This document shows positions 21,180 to 32,488 of a stretch of 64,000 bases of DNA, piece by piece. The DNA lies in contig JANAVB010010791.1 in assembly GCA_029216955.1 (NCBI GenBank), forward strand, positions 1,506,982-1,570,981, in the 5' to 3' direction. The position numbers were made by a program, and so were the translations under genes. The stretch is from Iris pallida. Taxonomy: Eukaryota > Streptophyta > Magnoliopsida > Asparagales > Iridaceae. How positions within the stretch are numbered: the stretch's first letter is position 1; each line of letters starts with the position of its first letter. Below the pieces are notes generated by a model. That model worked only from the letters and a program-made list of their open reading frames with translations. It had not been told where the DNA came from and searched no databases.

Positions 21180-23902
21180 ATGGGCGATAGATATTAATCA
21201 TCCCCATCTTGTTACATAGCTTTGACAGACTCAATGAACTAAGATCCTTAGTCAGACAGTCTGCCACTTGTTCTTCTGAGCGAACATAATCAATCTTCAG
21301 TATCCCTTGTTCCAGCTTTTCCTTGATGAAGAATCGATCGATCTCGATGTGCTTCGTTCTGTCGTGCTGAACCGGATTGTTTGCTATACTTATCGCAGCT
21401 TGACTATCGCTCAGAAGGCGCAATGGTGTCCCCTTGTCTAGCTTCAACTCTGTCAGCAGCGTCTTTACCCATAGCAATTCTGATACTCCTAGAGCCATTG
21501 CTCTGTATTCTGCTTCAGCTGTCGACCGTGCTACCACTGACTGTTTCTTGCTTCTCCATGAAACCAGGTTTCCTTCTACAAAAACACAGTACCCTGTGGT
21601 AGACCTTCTGTCGTCTATGCAGCTTGCCCAGTCTGCATCGCAGTATCCCTCAACATTTGTGCATCCATTCTTCTTGAACCACAGTCCTTTTCCTGGCGTC
21701 CCTTTCAGATATCTTAGGATCTGAAATACTGCATCCATATGACCCATTCTTGGATCATGCATATAGCGGCTTACAACACTTACTGCAAATGAGATATCAG
21801 GGCGAGTATGCCCTAGATAAATCAGTCTGCCTACTAGCCTTTGATACCTTTCGCGATCAACAGGCTCTCCTGCTTCTGCTCCCATCTTGCACTTCTGGTC
21901 AATTGGAGTGACTGCTGCTCGGCATCCCAGCATTCCTGTCTCATTCAGCAGATCTAGTGTATATTTTCTTTGTGAGAGAACAATTCCTTGTTCACCATCA
22001 CACACCTCGATACCCAAAAAGTATCTCATCTCTTCCAGGTCCTTCACCTCAAACTCTTTGGCGAGTTTCGTCTTCAGCATAGTGATCTCAACTACATCGT
22101 CACCTGTGATCACTATATCATCTATATATACAGCAAGAATAGTAATGTGGCCCCTTGCATGCTAGCGGAAGACAGTATGATCTGCATCTGTCTGATGGTA
22201 CCCTATGCCAGTGACAGCCCTTCTGAATCTGTCAAACCAGGCTCGAGGAGATTGCTTCAGTCCGTTCAGCGACTTCTTCAGTTTGCACACTTTTCCATGT
22301 GACGTTCCTTTACCTGAATCTGACACAGAGTAGCACCCCGGAGGAGTCTCCATGTATACTTCTTCTTGTAGGTCTCCATGAAGAAATGCGTTCTTTACGT
22401 CTAACTGGTGTAGCTTCCACCCATAGTTTGCTGCAATGGAGACCAGCGTTCTTACGGTACTCATCTTCGCTACTGGGGCAAAAGTCTCATCATAGTCGAT
22501 GCCATATGTCTGGGTATAGCCTTTTGCAACCAGTCTCGCCTTGTACCGCTCAACTTTTCCTTCTGGTGTCTCCTTCACTGTGTAAACCCATTTGTATCCC
22601 ACAGCTTTCTTCCATTCAGGTAATGGCACCAGCTTCCATGTCTTATTTTTCTCTAGTGCCCCAAGTTCTTCCATCATTGCGGCTTTCTATCTTGGGTCCT
22701 TCTTTGCTTCCTGCCAATTCTTAGATAAAGAGGTGGAGTCTAACGAAGTGAGGAAGGCTTGATAAGTCGGAGAAATATTAGAATAAGATAGGTAGTTGGC
22801 GATATCATGTTCATAATCTTTATAACGAATAGGAGCCTTTCCCGCATTAATGCGAGAAGACCTCCTTAAGGGAGCAATGGGTGGTGGAGAAAGCATACCA
22901 TCCGAATCGGAGAGATCCGCTTTCGAATCCGAGCGATCCGGTACGGGAGTAACATCTTCAGGAGTTGGGCAGGAGTAGACAAGGAACTTGGCACTATAGG
23001 CACAGGGTACGGCACAGTACTGGACCTCTGCTGTCTTCTTCTGTAAACTTGGAGCTCCTTTTCCCTTGTCTGCTTCTCCTCCTGCGAAATGTACGTATTG
23101 TCTTCTTCATCCTCCGTATCAGTATCATTGATGCTTTCTCCCCCTTTCTGTCAGTTTGTCACGACAGGACAAGGTACCGATCCGACAACTACGTTTGGGC
23201 GTACTACCTCCCCCTCACGTCTAACACCCGCTGTGTGAGGCGTGTTCCCAAACGCAGAACCTTCGTCCGAACCATAATAAGGTTCCAGCTCTCTGAATGT
23301 AACGTCCATGCTTACAAAAGCTTCCGTTCAACCGGGCTCCAGCAGACGTAACACTTCTGTGTCCCGGTGTACCCAACAAAGACACACTTAACTGCTCGAG
23401 GATCCAGCTTACCAACACCAGGCCTGTTATCGTGGACGAAGCATACTCAACCAAATACTTTCGGAGGAACGGTGTACGCAGTTGTCCCCGTGAGCATTTC
23501 CAAAGGCGTCTTCCAGTCCAGTAATTGAGAGGGCATCATGTTGATGAGATAAGAGGCTGTCAAGACAGCCTGCCCCCACAAAAATTTAGGGACATTCATA
23601 GCCAGCATCATTGTCCGAGCCACCTCCAGCAGGTGCCTATTCTTTCGCTCGGCAATACCATTTTGAGCCGGTGTATAAGCACGAGAGGTTTGATGCAGTA
23701 TACCATGAGAGGATAAATACGCAGCAAACCTCTTATGGGTATATTCCATCCCATTATCCGACCGAAAACACTTAACACGAGCATTATACTGTGTCCGCAC
23801 CCATTGATGGAAGCTTTGAAATGCCTCGAAAACATCACTTTTATTCTTCAGCAGGTAGACCCACGTTACGCGGGTAGAGCAGTCAATAAAAGTAACAAAC
23901 TA
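21175..23902 (-). pseudogene. Copia 1 pol, from integrase core to RNase H
   Basis: After a TAG at 23902-23900 the same frame continues through the integrase core. SDNGMEY carries the second catalytic Asp and NGIAERKNR the Glu, in 23800-23447. The frame meets a TGA at 23449-23447. Later pieces are 22896-22687 (linker), 22677-22162 (reverse transcriptase N-half with KARLVAKGY and QLDVKNAFLHG) and 22113-21175 (RT C-half and RNase H with DADWA, STAEAEYRAM and DRFFIKEKL). The YIDD active-site motif sits just before 22113. At least three stops or frameshifts break a polyprotein that is normally one ORF. The final ORF ends inside the polypurine tract. Confidence 0.85.
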
Positions 23903-25777
23903 TCTATAACCGTTAACACCGTTTGTAGGACAAGGGCCCCACACATCGGAATGAATCATATCAAAAGCAGCAGAACAGCGATGCCCAGAACTCACATAGG
24001 AGCTTCTGGTATGTTTTTCCAACTCACAAGCATCACAAACTAACAACTCTTTATTTGCTTTTTGATAAAAGGACGGATACAATCGACTAATAACGGAAAA
24101 AGAAGAATGTCCTACACGCTGATGGTGGAGGAGCAGCTCGGCTTCGACACTTCGACTTCGAACTTTCGGTTGTGCGTCTGCAACCAAAGATGCCAGTGCT
24201 CTATCCAGACCGTTCCTGTCCAAGTACCATAGACCCTTATGCCATGTGCCAGTGCCTAGACATCTCCCCGTTCCCTTCTCCTGAAAAGTTACCTTAGGAA
24301 TATCAAAGGAAATAATACAGTTTAGATCAAGGATAATGGCGCTAATAGATATAAGATTGACAGGAAAGGAAGGAGCATGTAAGACATTAGATAGAGTGAT
24401 GGAAGGAGTGCAATCAACAGTGCCTTTACCCGTAACAGGCCTGGAGGTACCATCAGCAGTCTGAATGCTCTCTGGCGGCGTTAGAGTAGAGTATTCCCGG
24501 AACTCACCTCGAGAACCCGTGACATGGCAAGATGCCCCAGAGTCCATAATCCAAGCTGGCTGAGAGACAGATGCAAGAGCACGCGGAGGTATACCGGCAC
24601 TGGTTTGGGAGAAGTAAGTGCAGTAATCTCCTGTAGTGGACGGCACCCCAGGAATGACTTGTCGTTCACCAGAACCAAGCTTAGAGCCGCGCATCTTCTC
24701 GAGAACTTCTCTCTCAAATGGAGTGATATCTGCCAGCTGATTGTCCCCACCTTCATCCGCCAGATGCGCCTTGTTGCCTCCAGAGTAAGTGCCCCTTCCA
24801 CCACTGTAGCTGCCTCGACCACCGCATCGTCCACCGCGACCACGGCCCCGACCATTCGAGGGAGTCCGTGTCGGTTTTGGGCAAAAGCGGATGTAATGCC
24901 CTGTGTCACCACAGTTGTGGCAAACGCCTTCCGTAGAAGGAGGCTGTATGAAAGTGGCAAGAGCAGATGTGTCAACTCCGGCCTGCTCCCCCTGGGAGAT
25001 ACCCTTGGTAGGTATCAGCTTCAACCGTGCTTCTTCTTGTGCCATGGCAGCTATGGCGTCTTCTAATGTCGGCAGCGTCGGTTGTGCGAGAAGTACATTC
25101 CTCCGTTCCTCAAATGCAGGGTTGAGCCCCTTCAAAAACTTCATCATCCGTTGCCGCGAGATATAATCCAGAAATTTCTGGAAATGTTTTGTAAAAGCCG
25201 GTTCAACCTGAGCATCCTCCATGCCAAGAGGATCATAATGGTCAAGATCAGACCAGTACTTCTTCAACAAGGCAGCGTACTCAGAGATGGTACGATCATC
25301 TTGGATTACCCGATCGAGCTCATCCTGCAGTTGGAAGACTCGCATGGGGTTACCCGGACCGGAGTACATGTCTTTCAATGTTCTCCAGATATCAGCAGCT
25401 CCCTCCATTGCTTCAACGTTACCCGACACTTGGTCGGTCAAAGAGGCTGTCAACCAACCAGCCACGATATTGTTGACAATGTCCCATACAGCAAACTCCT
25501 TCGAGGAGTGATCGACAGGGGCCTTGGTGTGGCCATCTACATAACCAACCAAGCCACGTCCCTTCAGCGTCCGCATCGCCTGCCGCGACCATTTCAAGTA
25601 GTTGGTCGTGCCTTCCAACTTCGTCTCCAGCTTGTCCAACTTCCCCATTTTGTACGGTGACGGATCCACATCAGTATGGGTCACGCGTGGGCTTGCCTCC
25701 GGTAATCTCTTGGTCAGGAGATCCTCGACCAGGGCCTTCATTTCTTTTGCTGTCAACTTTCCATAGATGGAATCCAT
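23900..25777 (-). pseudogene. Copia 1 gag, protease and integrase N-terminus
   Basis: A 625-residue ORF from MDSIYGKLT. It carries a UBN2-type gag domain (about residues 55-260), one intact zinc knuckle (CHNCGDTGHYIRFC, near residue 290), an Arg/Gly-rich stretch, and the aspartic protease motif WIMDSGASCHVTG (near residue 410). The integrase zinc-binding domain follows (HHQRVGHS...CDACELEKH), then the first catalytic Asp in MIHSDVWGP. It stops at a TAG in the integrase core, where the family normally continues. The frame resumes right after, so one nonsense change accounts for it. The leader is unusually long (about 840 bp). Confidence 0.88.
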
Positions 25778-26225
25778 GACTTCTTCAACTGCAATCAGTG
25801 AGGTGTTGTTGTTTTCTGAGTCGTCTTCTTGTGAGTCGTCTTCGTCTTAGTCAACTATCGGAGGGAAACAACAAAACGAGATCCCTCACTGATATGTCGT
25901 AGTTTATACGACCAACTAGAACCGCGTCATGATAACGCGTTCGGACGGCTCAAGGATAACCAACATAGTTGTGCCTCCTTGCATGAGACAAACCAGAGGT
26001 ATACCAGCCGTGCAGAAACGATTGTAAAGACAACGTTTCTGAGATACGAAAAACTAAAGAGATTTCGTATTCGTAGTAGAGCTTCTAAAAAGAAGGTACT
26101 GATTCTCGAAGGCAACAACAGAGATCTTCTAAAGAGAAGGAAATCTGTTTCTTTTTTTCTTTTCTTTTTTTCTTTTTTTTTAGTTTTTTTTCTCGAGCAG
26201 CAGAAAACCCTAAAAAGAGCTGCTG

Positions 26226-26525
26226 TGTAGGGGGCGGGCGAGGGGGTTGGCGGCGGAGGGGACGGGCAGGGGGGTCGGCGGGGGGTGGGTGCAGGGGGGG
26301 TCGACAGGGAGCAGGGGGGTCGGCGGGGGGTGGGTGCAGGGGGGGTCGGCGGTGGTGGGTGCAGGGGAGGCGGCGGGGGGTGGGGGGTGGGGGGTTGGCG
26401 AGGGGTGGGTGCAGGGGGGTCGACAGGGGGGGTCGGCGACAGGGAGCAGGGGGCAGCGAGGAGGGAAGGGGGTGGCTGCGGGCAGGAAAAGGGCAGCGGG
26501 GAGGAGAGGCGGGGGCTGTGGCGAC
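26226..26525. repeat. G-rich tandem repeat in the Copia 1 leader
   Basis: Imperfect units built on GGGGGTCGGCGGGGGGTGGG, with the recurring word GTGGGTGCAGGGG, are repeated about six times. The G-rich strand is the DNA plus strand, so the element's transcript would carry the C-rich complement. A (GA)n tract follows at 26551-26583. Confidence 0.8.
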
Positions 26526-26547
26526 GGGAGCGGTGACGGCTAGGGTT

Positions 26548-26586
<39 letters not shown>

Positions 26587-26603
26587 GGGGGCGGCTAGGG
26601 TTA

Positions 26604-26620
26604 CCTGGCTTTGATACCAA
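26604..26620 (-). other. Copia 1 primer-binding site
   Basis: The minus strand reads TTGGTATCAAAGCCAGG next to the 5' LTR, close to the TGGTATCAGAGC complement of plant initiator tRNA-Met. Confidence 0.8.
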
Positions 26621-26743
26621 GTTGAAATGAGTGAAATATCTCAGATAATTTTATTGAGGGCTACTGCCTACTACTTATAGAGGGTCCAACCCCTCTTCAT
26701 ATTACATCTAACCGATGTGGGACTAAAGTCCCTTATTTACTCT

Positions 26744-26748
<5 letters not shown>
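26621..26748 (-). repeat. Copia 1 5' LTR
   Basis: Pairs with 21040-21167. The outer end runs into a TA microsatellite (26749-26795), so the exact border is uncertain by one or two bases. Confidence 0.88.

Positions 26749-26795
<47 letters not shown>
26749..26795. repeat. (TA)n microsatellite, Copia 1 target
   Basis: A TA run continuing the TA-rich DNA left of Copia 1 (20990-21039). The copia sits inside what was one TA-rich tract of LTR A. From here to 28178 LTR A continues, with the GTTGACC-rich block at 26880-27000 and no coding sequence. Confidence 0.8.
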
Positions 26796-26797
<2 letters not shown>

Positions 26798-28183
26798 ATA
26801 TGTATATAATATAGGTTTTGTATTATACCTTAGATTGTGGTATATTTGAGTCAGAATTATGAGTTAGCCTTATATTAGAGTTTGATTAGGTAGTTAACCT
26901 TGACCAAGATTTGACCCCATAGTCTAGGTTGACTTAGTTGACTAAGAGTTGACCAGAGTTGACTTTACGTTGACTTTGACCTAGAGCATGTAGATTACAT
27001 TGTATATTTCAAATATTCATATTGAACACATTGTAACCTGTATCTCATTAAATAGGTTTCTGTAACTCCAATTCGAATACCGATACACATACGTAGATGA
27101 GGATATCAGGTGAGTATATTCTTTGTTAGTTTTCATTCATGATAGTATCTATATTGCCTGCTTTAGACTACTTTACTTGATGCTGACACATTGTTCACAC
27201 GGACCAGTACTCTATGGATCTTGTTATGCGATATTATCCCCTCAGCGGATACATCGGGTATTTCATGTTCATGTAATTTACCATGTGCATCGTGTACTCC
27301 TTGTATTCATATTATTCATGTAAAAATCGTGTGCTCTCATGTGCTCTTGTGTGCTCACATGTGCTTATTGTGCAAAATTAACCATCGTGTACGTAACATA
27401 ACTTGGTCGGATCCTTATGTATTGATCAGGACGGAGGAGTAGAAGTGGTCATGTGATTAAACCCCTTAGTGTAACTCGTGTACATGTCCATTATACCCTC
27501 ATGTATAATGGAGACTCTGTAGAATACATCGTGTACAAACCTAAACCAATCACATAATCATCTTGTGCTCTAAAACACTTATATTTATTATAGTTCATAG
27601 TTTCTTTATTATATTTCATGTATTTAGTTTACTTATTCATATCTCATGTATTCCTGTATTTCTTTACTGCACGTCATGTATTTTATTCTACTGTTAACTC
27701 TATATTTCCTACCATGCTTTGGAACTGCTTTCAGAGATATGTGCTCGTTCCCGTCCTGACAGAATAATGTTGAAAATTTTACAGATAAATTGAAAGATTC
27801 CAGCTAGCCTAGAGGAGACACCAGTAGAGCTTGGAGTAGATTGTTAGATTCTTGTCTAGTTGTAGTTTTCAGTTATTTCATGAGATGTACTTAGTTCATA
27901 CTCTGTGTGGGTAGTGATGATAACACTTAAACTTCTTCAAATCTGGTTTTATAATAAATATTGTAATCCTTCTATCTATTCCATTTCGTGTTGATTATCT
28001 CTCCTACATATTTTGTGATTGAATTTTATCTTTTTGAGATTGTCCTCCGTTTGGAGAGTACATTATATTGTGTTTAGTTTATGATTGAGACATAGGACAA
28101 CGTTCTACCACCGACACTGCGGCGTAGGCTGGACGTACCCACGATCTCGTGCCCCTTCATCGGGTGCGGGTCATGACAGGGAG

Positions 28184-29940
28184 TATGTTTTCAAATCAAC
28201 CTATCCTTCAGAGGGACTAGCTCGTTGGGATACTGAGAATAGCCAAAGCTTCAACGCTAGGAAAAGTTGATATTATCATCATATGGTTCATGTCTGGGGT
28301 ATAAACATATCTTTGACGAGGTGGACGTTGTTTCTCTTATCTGCATGTCCTTCGACCTTGTGGGATGGGATATATTCCACCCAAGGATCTTCCCAGACAC
28401 AAATTTTGGACATATCCCCTATGGACCAGAAACAACCATATTTATTGATATCTCTGCATGCCAGGATGCTGGACCAAATTGAAGACCAAGAGAAGGACTT
28501 CTTGGCATTCCAAAATGATGAGCGAGATAGCTATTGACATTCAGAATATGAACCCAATAAGCATCAGGGTTTGAAGCATCCTCCAACATATTTTAGACAC
28601 TAGAGCATATTATACTGATCTCAGATATGCGAAACCCAAGTCCCCTTCCTCTTTAGGCTTAGTGAAGGACCTTTCGTGCTGTAAATTATATTTTCCTCTG
28701 CTCCTCTTTAGCACCTCACCAAAATGGACTCTTAATACTAGTGAGCTTCCTCAAGACACCTTTGAAGAGGAGATAGCATGACATGTGGAATATTAGTATG
28801 GATGCTAATGCTGATTTGAGTAGAATGGATCTACCTGCATGAGACAAACACCTTGCCTTCCAACCATTTAGCTTAGCATGACAAGAATTGATAGGATTTG
28901 TAAAGATAATGATCCCATTTTTATGAAGAAGTAGGTGGTGTCCCAAATACTTGTCATTGGAGTTCATCACTTGCATTTGTAACATATTTAACAACAGTTG
29001 TTTCATGTAGATGTCAAGTTTTTTGGACAAGATGACAAATTTTTTTGTGAAATTGATGGATTGTCCAAACCAGTTGGAGAAAGAGTTGATCATGGAAATG
29101 ATTTGGAAGACATTGGGCAAGGATGCTTCATCAATGATAATAATATCGTCAGCAAACATTAGATGATATGCTAGGGGCCCTCCTATTAAGTTTAATGCTA
29201 GTAAATAATCCTATTCTTCATGGTGAAGAATTAACTGACAAAAAACTTTTCCGCACAAGATAAACAAGTATGGAGAGAGGTGACACCCTTATCCTTATCG
29301 AATGCCTAGGGATGGTTTAAATGATGTGGACATAAAATCATTAACAAGGATAGCAAATGTAGAGGAGGATATACAAGTGAGTTTTGCCTCTAAACCCAAA
29401 TCCTTCAGAACTTGGCTAAGGAAAGACCAATCGACACGATCACAGGCTTTGGATAAGTCAAATTTGAGAGCTAGGCCAATCTTAAAAGGTACAAATTTGG
29501 CAATGGAATGGAACATCTCCTGTGCCAAGATGACATTGCCTGTTATATACGATCAGAGACAAATGCATTCTAGAATGGTGACATGATGGAGTTTAGAAAA
29601 GATCTAATTCTTTTTGTAAAGATTTTGTCAAACCTTGTAGATAAAATAACATATAAAGAAATAGCCCAAAATTCTGTCGGGGTTTTTGGTGTTGGTGTTT
29701 TTGGAATAAGAACAATAAAAGTGTGATTTAGATGAGCAGGTAAAGAATTTTGAATGGAAAAAGTTTTGGACAAGTTTGATTACCTCCCCTCTAACTTCTT
29801 CCCAATTCTTATGAAAGAAGTTTGTTGGGTACCCATCTGGGGCTGGTAACTTGTGCGGATTGATCTCCAACATTGTGTTTTGATTTTTTTTTCAAATCTC
29901 TTCTTCAGTTAAGATAACAGAGATGGATGTACTGATATTG
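28184..29940 (-). pseudogene. LINE (L1-type) reverse transcriptase fragment, upstream half of the LINE at 2721
   Basis: Minus-strand pieces in order: 29873-29628 (LPAPDGYPTNFFHKNWEEV, the RT entry motif), 29528-29295 (LALKFDLSKACDRVDWSFL), 29159-28716 (FADDIIII, the catalytic motif, then KYLGHHL and LSHAGRSILLKS). Below 28716 an out-of-frame KPKEEGDLGF motif shows the LINE runs on to the edge of LTR A. Stops and frameshifts are frequent. It lacks the endonuclease; the 5' side is cut near 29940 by an LTR fragment of element E. Its 3' part resumes at 3718, on the other side of LTR A. Confidence 0.85.
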
Positions 29941-31955
29941 CAAGAGTTCTCGAAATTGGATTAGTTCTCCACGAGGGATACCAGTATACATCGTGGTGTT
30001 TGCGTTTGATCTTCTGAACTCTGTTTTTATTTCATATAACTGTGTTTTACGGTTTTATTATTTAGTTGGTACACTCCTTCAAATATTTCTTTTTAGGGAA
30101 TATTTCTGCTGCACTCTATTCACCCCCTCTAGTGTTACCTAAGGATCCTCAAGTGGTATCAGAGCAAGGACTCCATTATTTGGATTAGCATCCTTAGAGT
30201 ATATCCTTATTATCTATGGCAACCGTGAGATCCATTTACACCAACAATGGTGAAGGCTAATCCATAAATAGGCCACCCCTATTGATGGTACCAACTATAC
30301 GTACTGAAAAATACGTATGAGCTTCTTTCTAAAATCACTAGATTTTGATTTATGATCAAATGTTATCAATGACTACAAAAAGCCTACTGTCACCACCATT
30401 CTCACTTCTATTATAGTTGACAAGCCATGTGAAAATTATACGAAGGAAGAAAAGAAGTTAGCCAGCCTTGATGCAAAAGCCATGGATGCTCTTTATTGTG
30501 TTGTAGACATAAATGAATTCAATCGTATTACTACTTGCACAACACCTCATGAAATCTGGAAACTACTTGAAGCTACTCATGAGAACAAGAATGAAAGTGA
30601 AGCTAGCACCTCCAAAGAAGAAGAAAATTCACAAAATGCTACCAATGTGTGTCTTATGGCATTGGGATTTGAGGTGCAACATAACCCCTTATATGAACAA
30701 GAGCTGGTATGTTACATCTGCAAGAAGACAAGCCACATCAAAGAGGATTACCCTACTGCTAAAAAGGAGAATCGCTACGAATGATCTAACAAAGGAAGAT
30801 TGTCATGTCGCAAGTACGATAACACAAGCATATGGTGTGAAAGCGAAGCAAGCGACTCCGAAGAAGAAAAAAAGTCCTTGTCAAGCTGCAAATCTATGCC
30901 TTATGGCAATAGACACAAATAAGGTACAAGATAATCCTTTATTTGAAGAATTCTTTTATGATGAACTTTCTGATGCTTTCAGTGATCTTCTTGAAGAAGA
31001 CAAAAAATTCTGGATAAGTATAAGCAAGCTACAAAACATATTCTACTATTGAATGATGTTAGAGGTACTTCCTTTCTTGATAATTCTGCTAAGATCTCCA
31101 CACTTGAGTTTAGATTACATGAGTCACTTGAATGCATTGAGAAAAGCACTCAAAAATGTTAAATTTAAGAAGGAAAGAAGAAGTATTCTATTGCTTCACA
31201 TAGAATGAATGCACTTATTGCCAAACATGATGATCTTATTGTAAGCTCTAAAAAGTTAGATATTAGACAGGAAAGCAGGTAGTATAACCTATGACTCGGT
31301 CTAACACAAGACACGTGACACATCACAAAGTCACACACGACAGATCTTTTACAAAGGAAGCAAGCAAAGCTAAAGCTTCACATAATCACACATTCTATTA
31401 CAAGTATCCACGCACATCATATCACACCACATCTACATGTACCATATATGTCTATACTTTTTGTCATTATTGTGGTATTAAAGGACATAGTTCTAGTCAA
31501 TGTCAAATTAGAAAGTTAGTTGATATGAACTTGGGCAAATGGGTTCTCAAAATTAATAAATGGGAATCCAAGTTTTTGATACCGAAGTCGTCGTCTAATG
31601 TTGCAGGTGAAGCTTCTTATGTTGAGACTTAGGACCGAAGAGTGCGTTGGTTATTACAAAGATACAAAGGTCAACTTCTAAGCAATTGCACCAACATAAG
31701 TATGGCCACTTAAGCTACTTTGGTAACGTGCTAATTGATTCTTCTTAGAATGGCTAAAATTATAGAATCATGCATATTTTGCTACTAGCTCTCATTTGAT
31801 ATCCTTTAGTTGATTTATCTCTTTAATTATGATTTTGAGAGTTTTTATTTGAATCTTGCATACAACTATATATGGATATTTATTTATGAGCCATATTTTT
31901 TTTTCTGCTTTATCTTGATGTGTTATCAACATATTTATTAGCATCATCATATTTT
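29941..31955 (+). mobile_element. Element E, truncated SIRE-like copia (LTR end plus gag)
   Basis: The first 211 bp (to 30151) match the end of the LTR of element D, including ATACATCGTGGTGTT. The rest of the LTR is missing on the left. A primer-binding site TGGTATCAGAGCAAGG follows at 30154. Then come gag remnants to about 31632 and an AT-rich tail with no recognisable pol. The right limit is set only by the hAT-like MITE that begins at 31960. Confidence 0.7.
30200..31632 (+). pseudogene. Element E gag remnant
   Basis: Pieces in different frames: 30482-30784 (MDALYCVVDINEFNRI..., UBN2-like) with a zinc knuckle CYICKKTSHIKEDY in which the last Cys is Tyr. 30513-31052 is a shifted frame holding the acidic ELSDAFSDLLEEDKK segment. 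31291-31632 has a second, intact knuckle (CHYCGIKGHSSSQC) followed by a KWVLK block. Element D (41940-43352) has the same order, which allows the pieces to be joined with confidence. Frameshifts make it non-functional. Confidence 0.75.
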
Positions 31956-31959
31956 TTCC

Positions 31960-32480
31960 TAGGGGAGGGCATACGGTTCTAGGACCCGCGGTTCCGACCC
32001 GGCCCGAACCGTAAAATGTCTAAACAAGCCGGTTCCTAAATTTTGAACTTTAAACGGGGCGGGTCGTGTGACATTAACGGGACGGGGCAGGTCCTATTTT
32101 CAAAATAAACGGGACCCCGGCCCGACCCGTTTCTAGGAGTATATATTTTTTATATCAATTTTTAGCATTTTTTGTTATTATAGTCTATACATAATAGGAT
32201 ATCTTATTGTTTACTAAACAAATTCTAGAAGTTTGGGAAGACATTAGACTTGTTTTGTTCTTATAGACAATATAACATATGTAAATGTTTACTATTATAG
32301 AATTTTTTAAACCTTTTTTAGACTCGTTTGGACCTGCAGATCGACCCGTTTCGAACCCGTTTCAAACGGGTCGGATCCGGTCCGGATCCAATATTTTTTG
32401 GACCCGTCCCGTCCCGCCAAATAACGGGTCCGGTCCGGGTCCAACAAATTTGGGCCCGGTCCGACCCGTGCCCACCCCTA
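31960..32480. mobile_element. hAT-like MITE 1, 521 bp
   Basis: Starts TAGGGGAGGGCATACGG and ends CCCGTGCCCACCCCTA, so the ends are inverted repeats (TAGGGG-GGGCA). Eight-base flanks TTTTTTCC and TTTTTTTC differ at one place, fitting the 8-bp duplication of hAT elements. Both subterminal parts are rich in GACCCG/CGGGTC words. It has no coding capacity. Confidence 0.75.
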
Positions 32481-32488
32481 TTTTTTTC

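Larger units (their letters stand above)
21040..26748 (-). mobile_element. Copia 1, Ty1/copia element with very short LTRs
   Basis: On the minus strand it runs LTR, primer-binding site, leader, gag-pol, polypurine tract, LTR. The LTRs are only about 126-128 bp and differ at a single position in what I compared. They open TGTTGAGAG and close CATTTCAAC. The exact border floats by two bases because the target is a TA repeat. An ATATA duplication fits (21035-21039 and after 26747). The order PR-INT-RT-RNase H defines copia. The RT text (KGYTQTYGIDY, FAPVAKM) recalls the Ivana/Oryco group, a weak assignment. Near-identical LTRs point to recent insertion, yet the pol frame is broken. Confidence 0.88.
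3719..28178 (+). mobile_element. Long-LTR element A, a probable solo LTR split by a CACTA and a copia element
   Basis: The element starts TGTAACTACCAC and ends GGGTCATGACA. It is flanked by a perfect 5-bp duplication GGGAG (3714-3718 and 28179-28183). Without the CACTA element and the copia it is about 5.3 kb. It aligns in blocks with A' (11423-15292). Shared blocks include the start, the TATCGGA block at the CACTA site, the stretch rich in GTTGACC repeats (26880-27000 against 13975-14090), the ATATCAGG-GAGTA block, and the end (GACACTGCGGCGTAGGCTGG). No gag or pol is seen, so it looks like a solo LTR, perhaps of a Ty3/gypsy element with very long LTRs. A TATA-like CTGTATAAG lies near 4306. 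Lineage is inference. Confidence 0.7.

Noticed and set aside
22965..25660. Several plus-strand ORFs of 100-190 residues
   Set aside because: Antisense shadows of the Copia 1 gag-pol frame.
3714..28183. Elements A and A' as the two LTRs of one full-length retrotransposon
   Set aside because: A' lies inside the CACTA that lies inside A; each has its own flanking duplication and there is no gag or pol between them.
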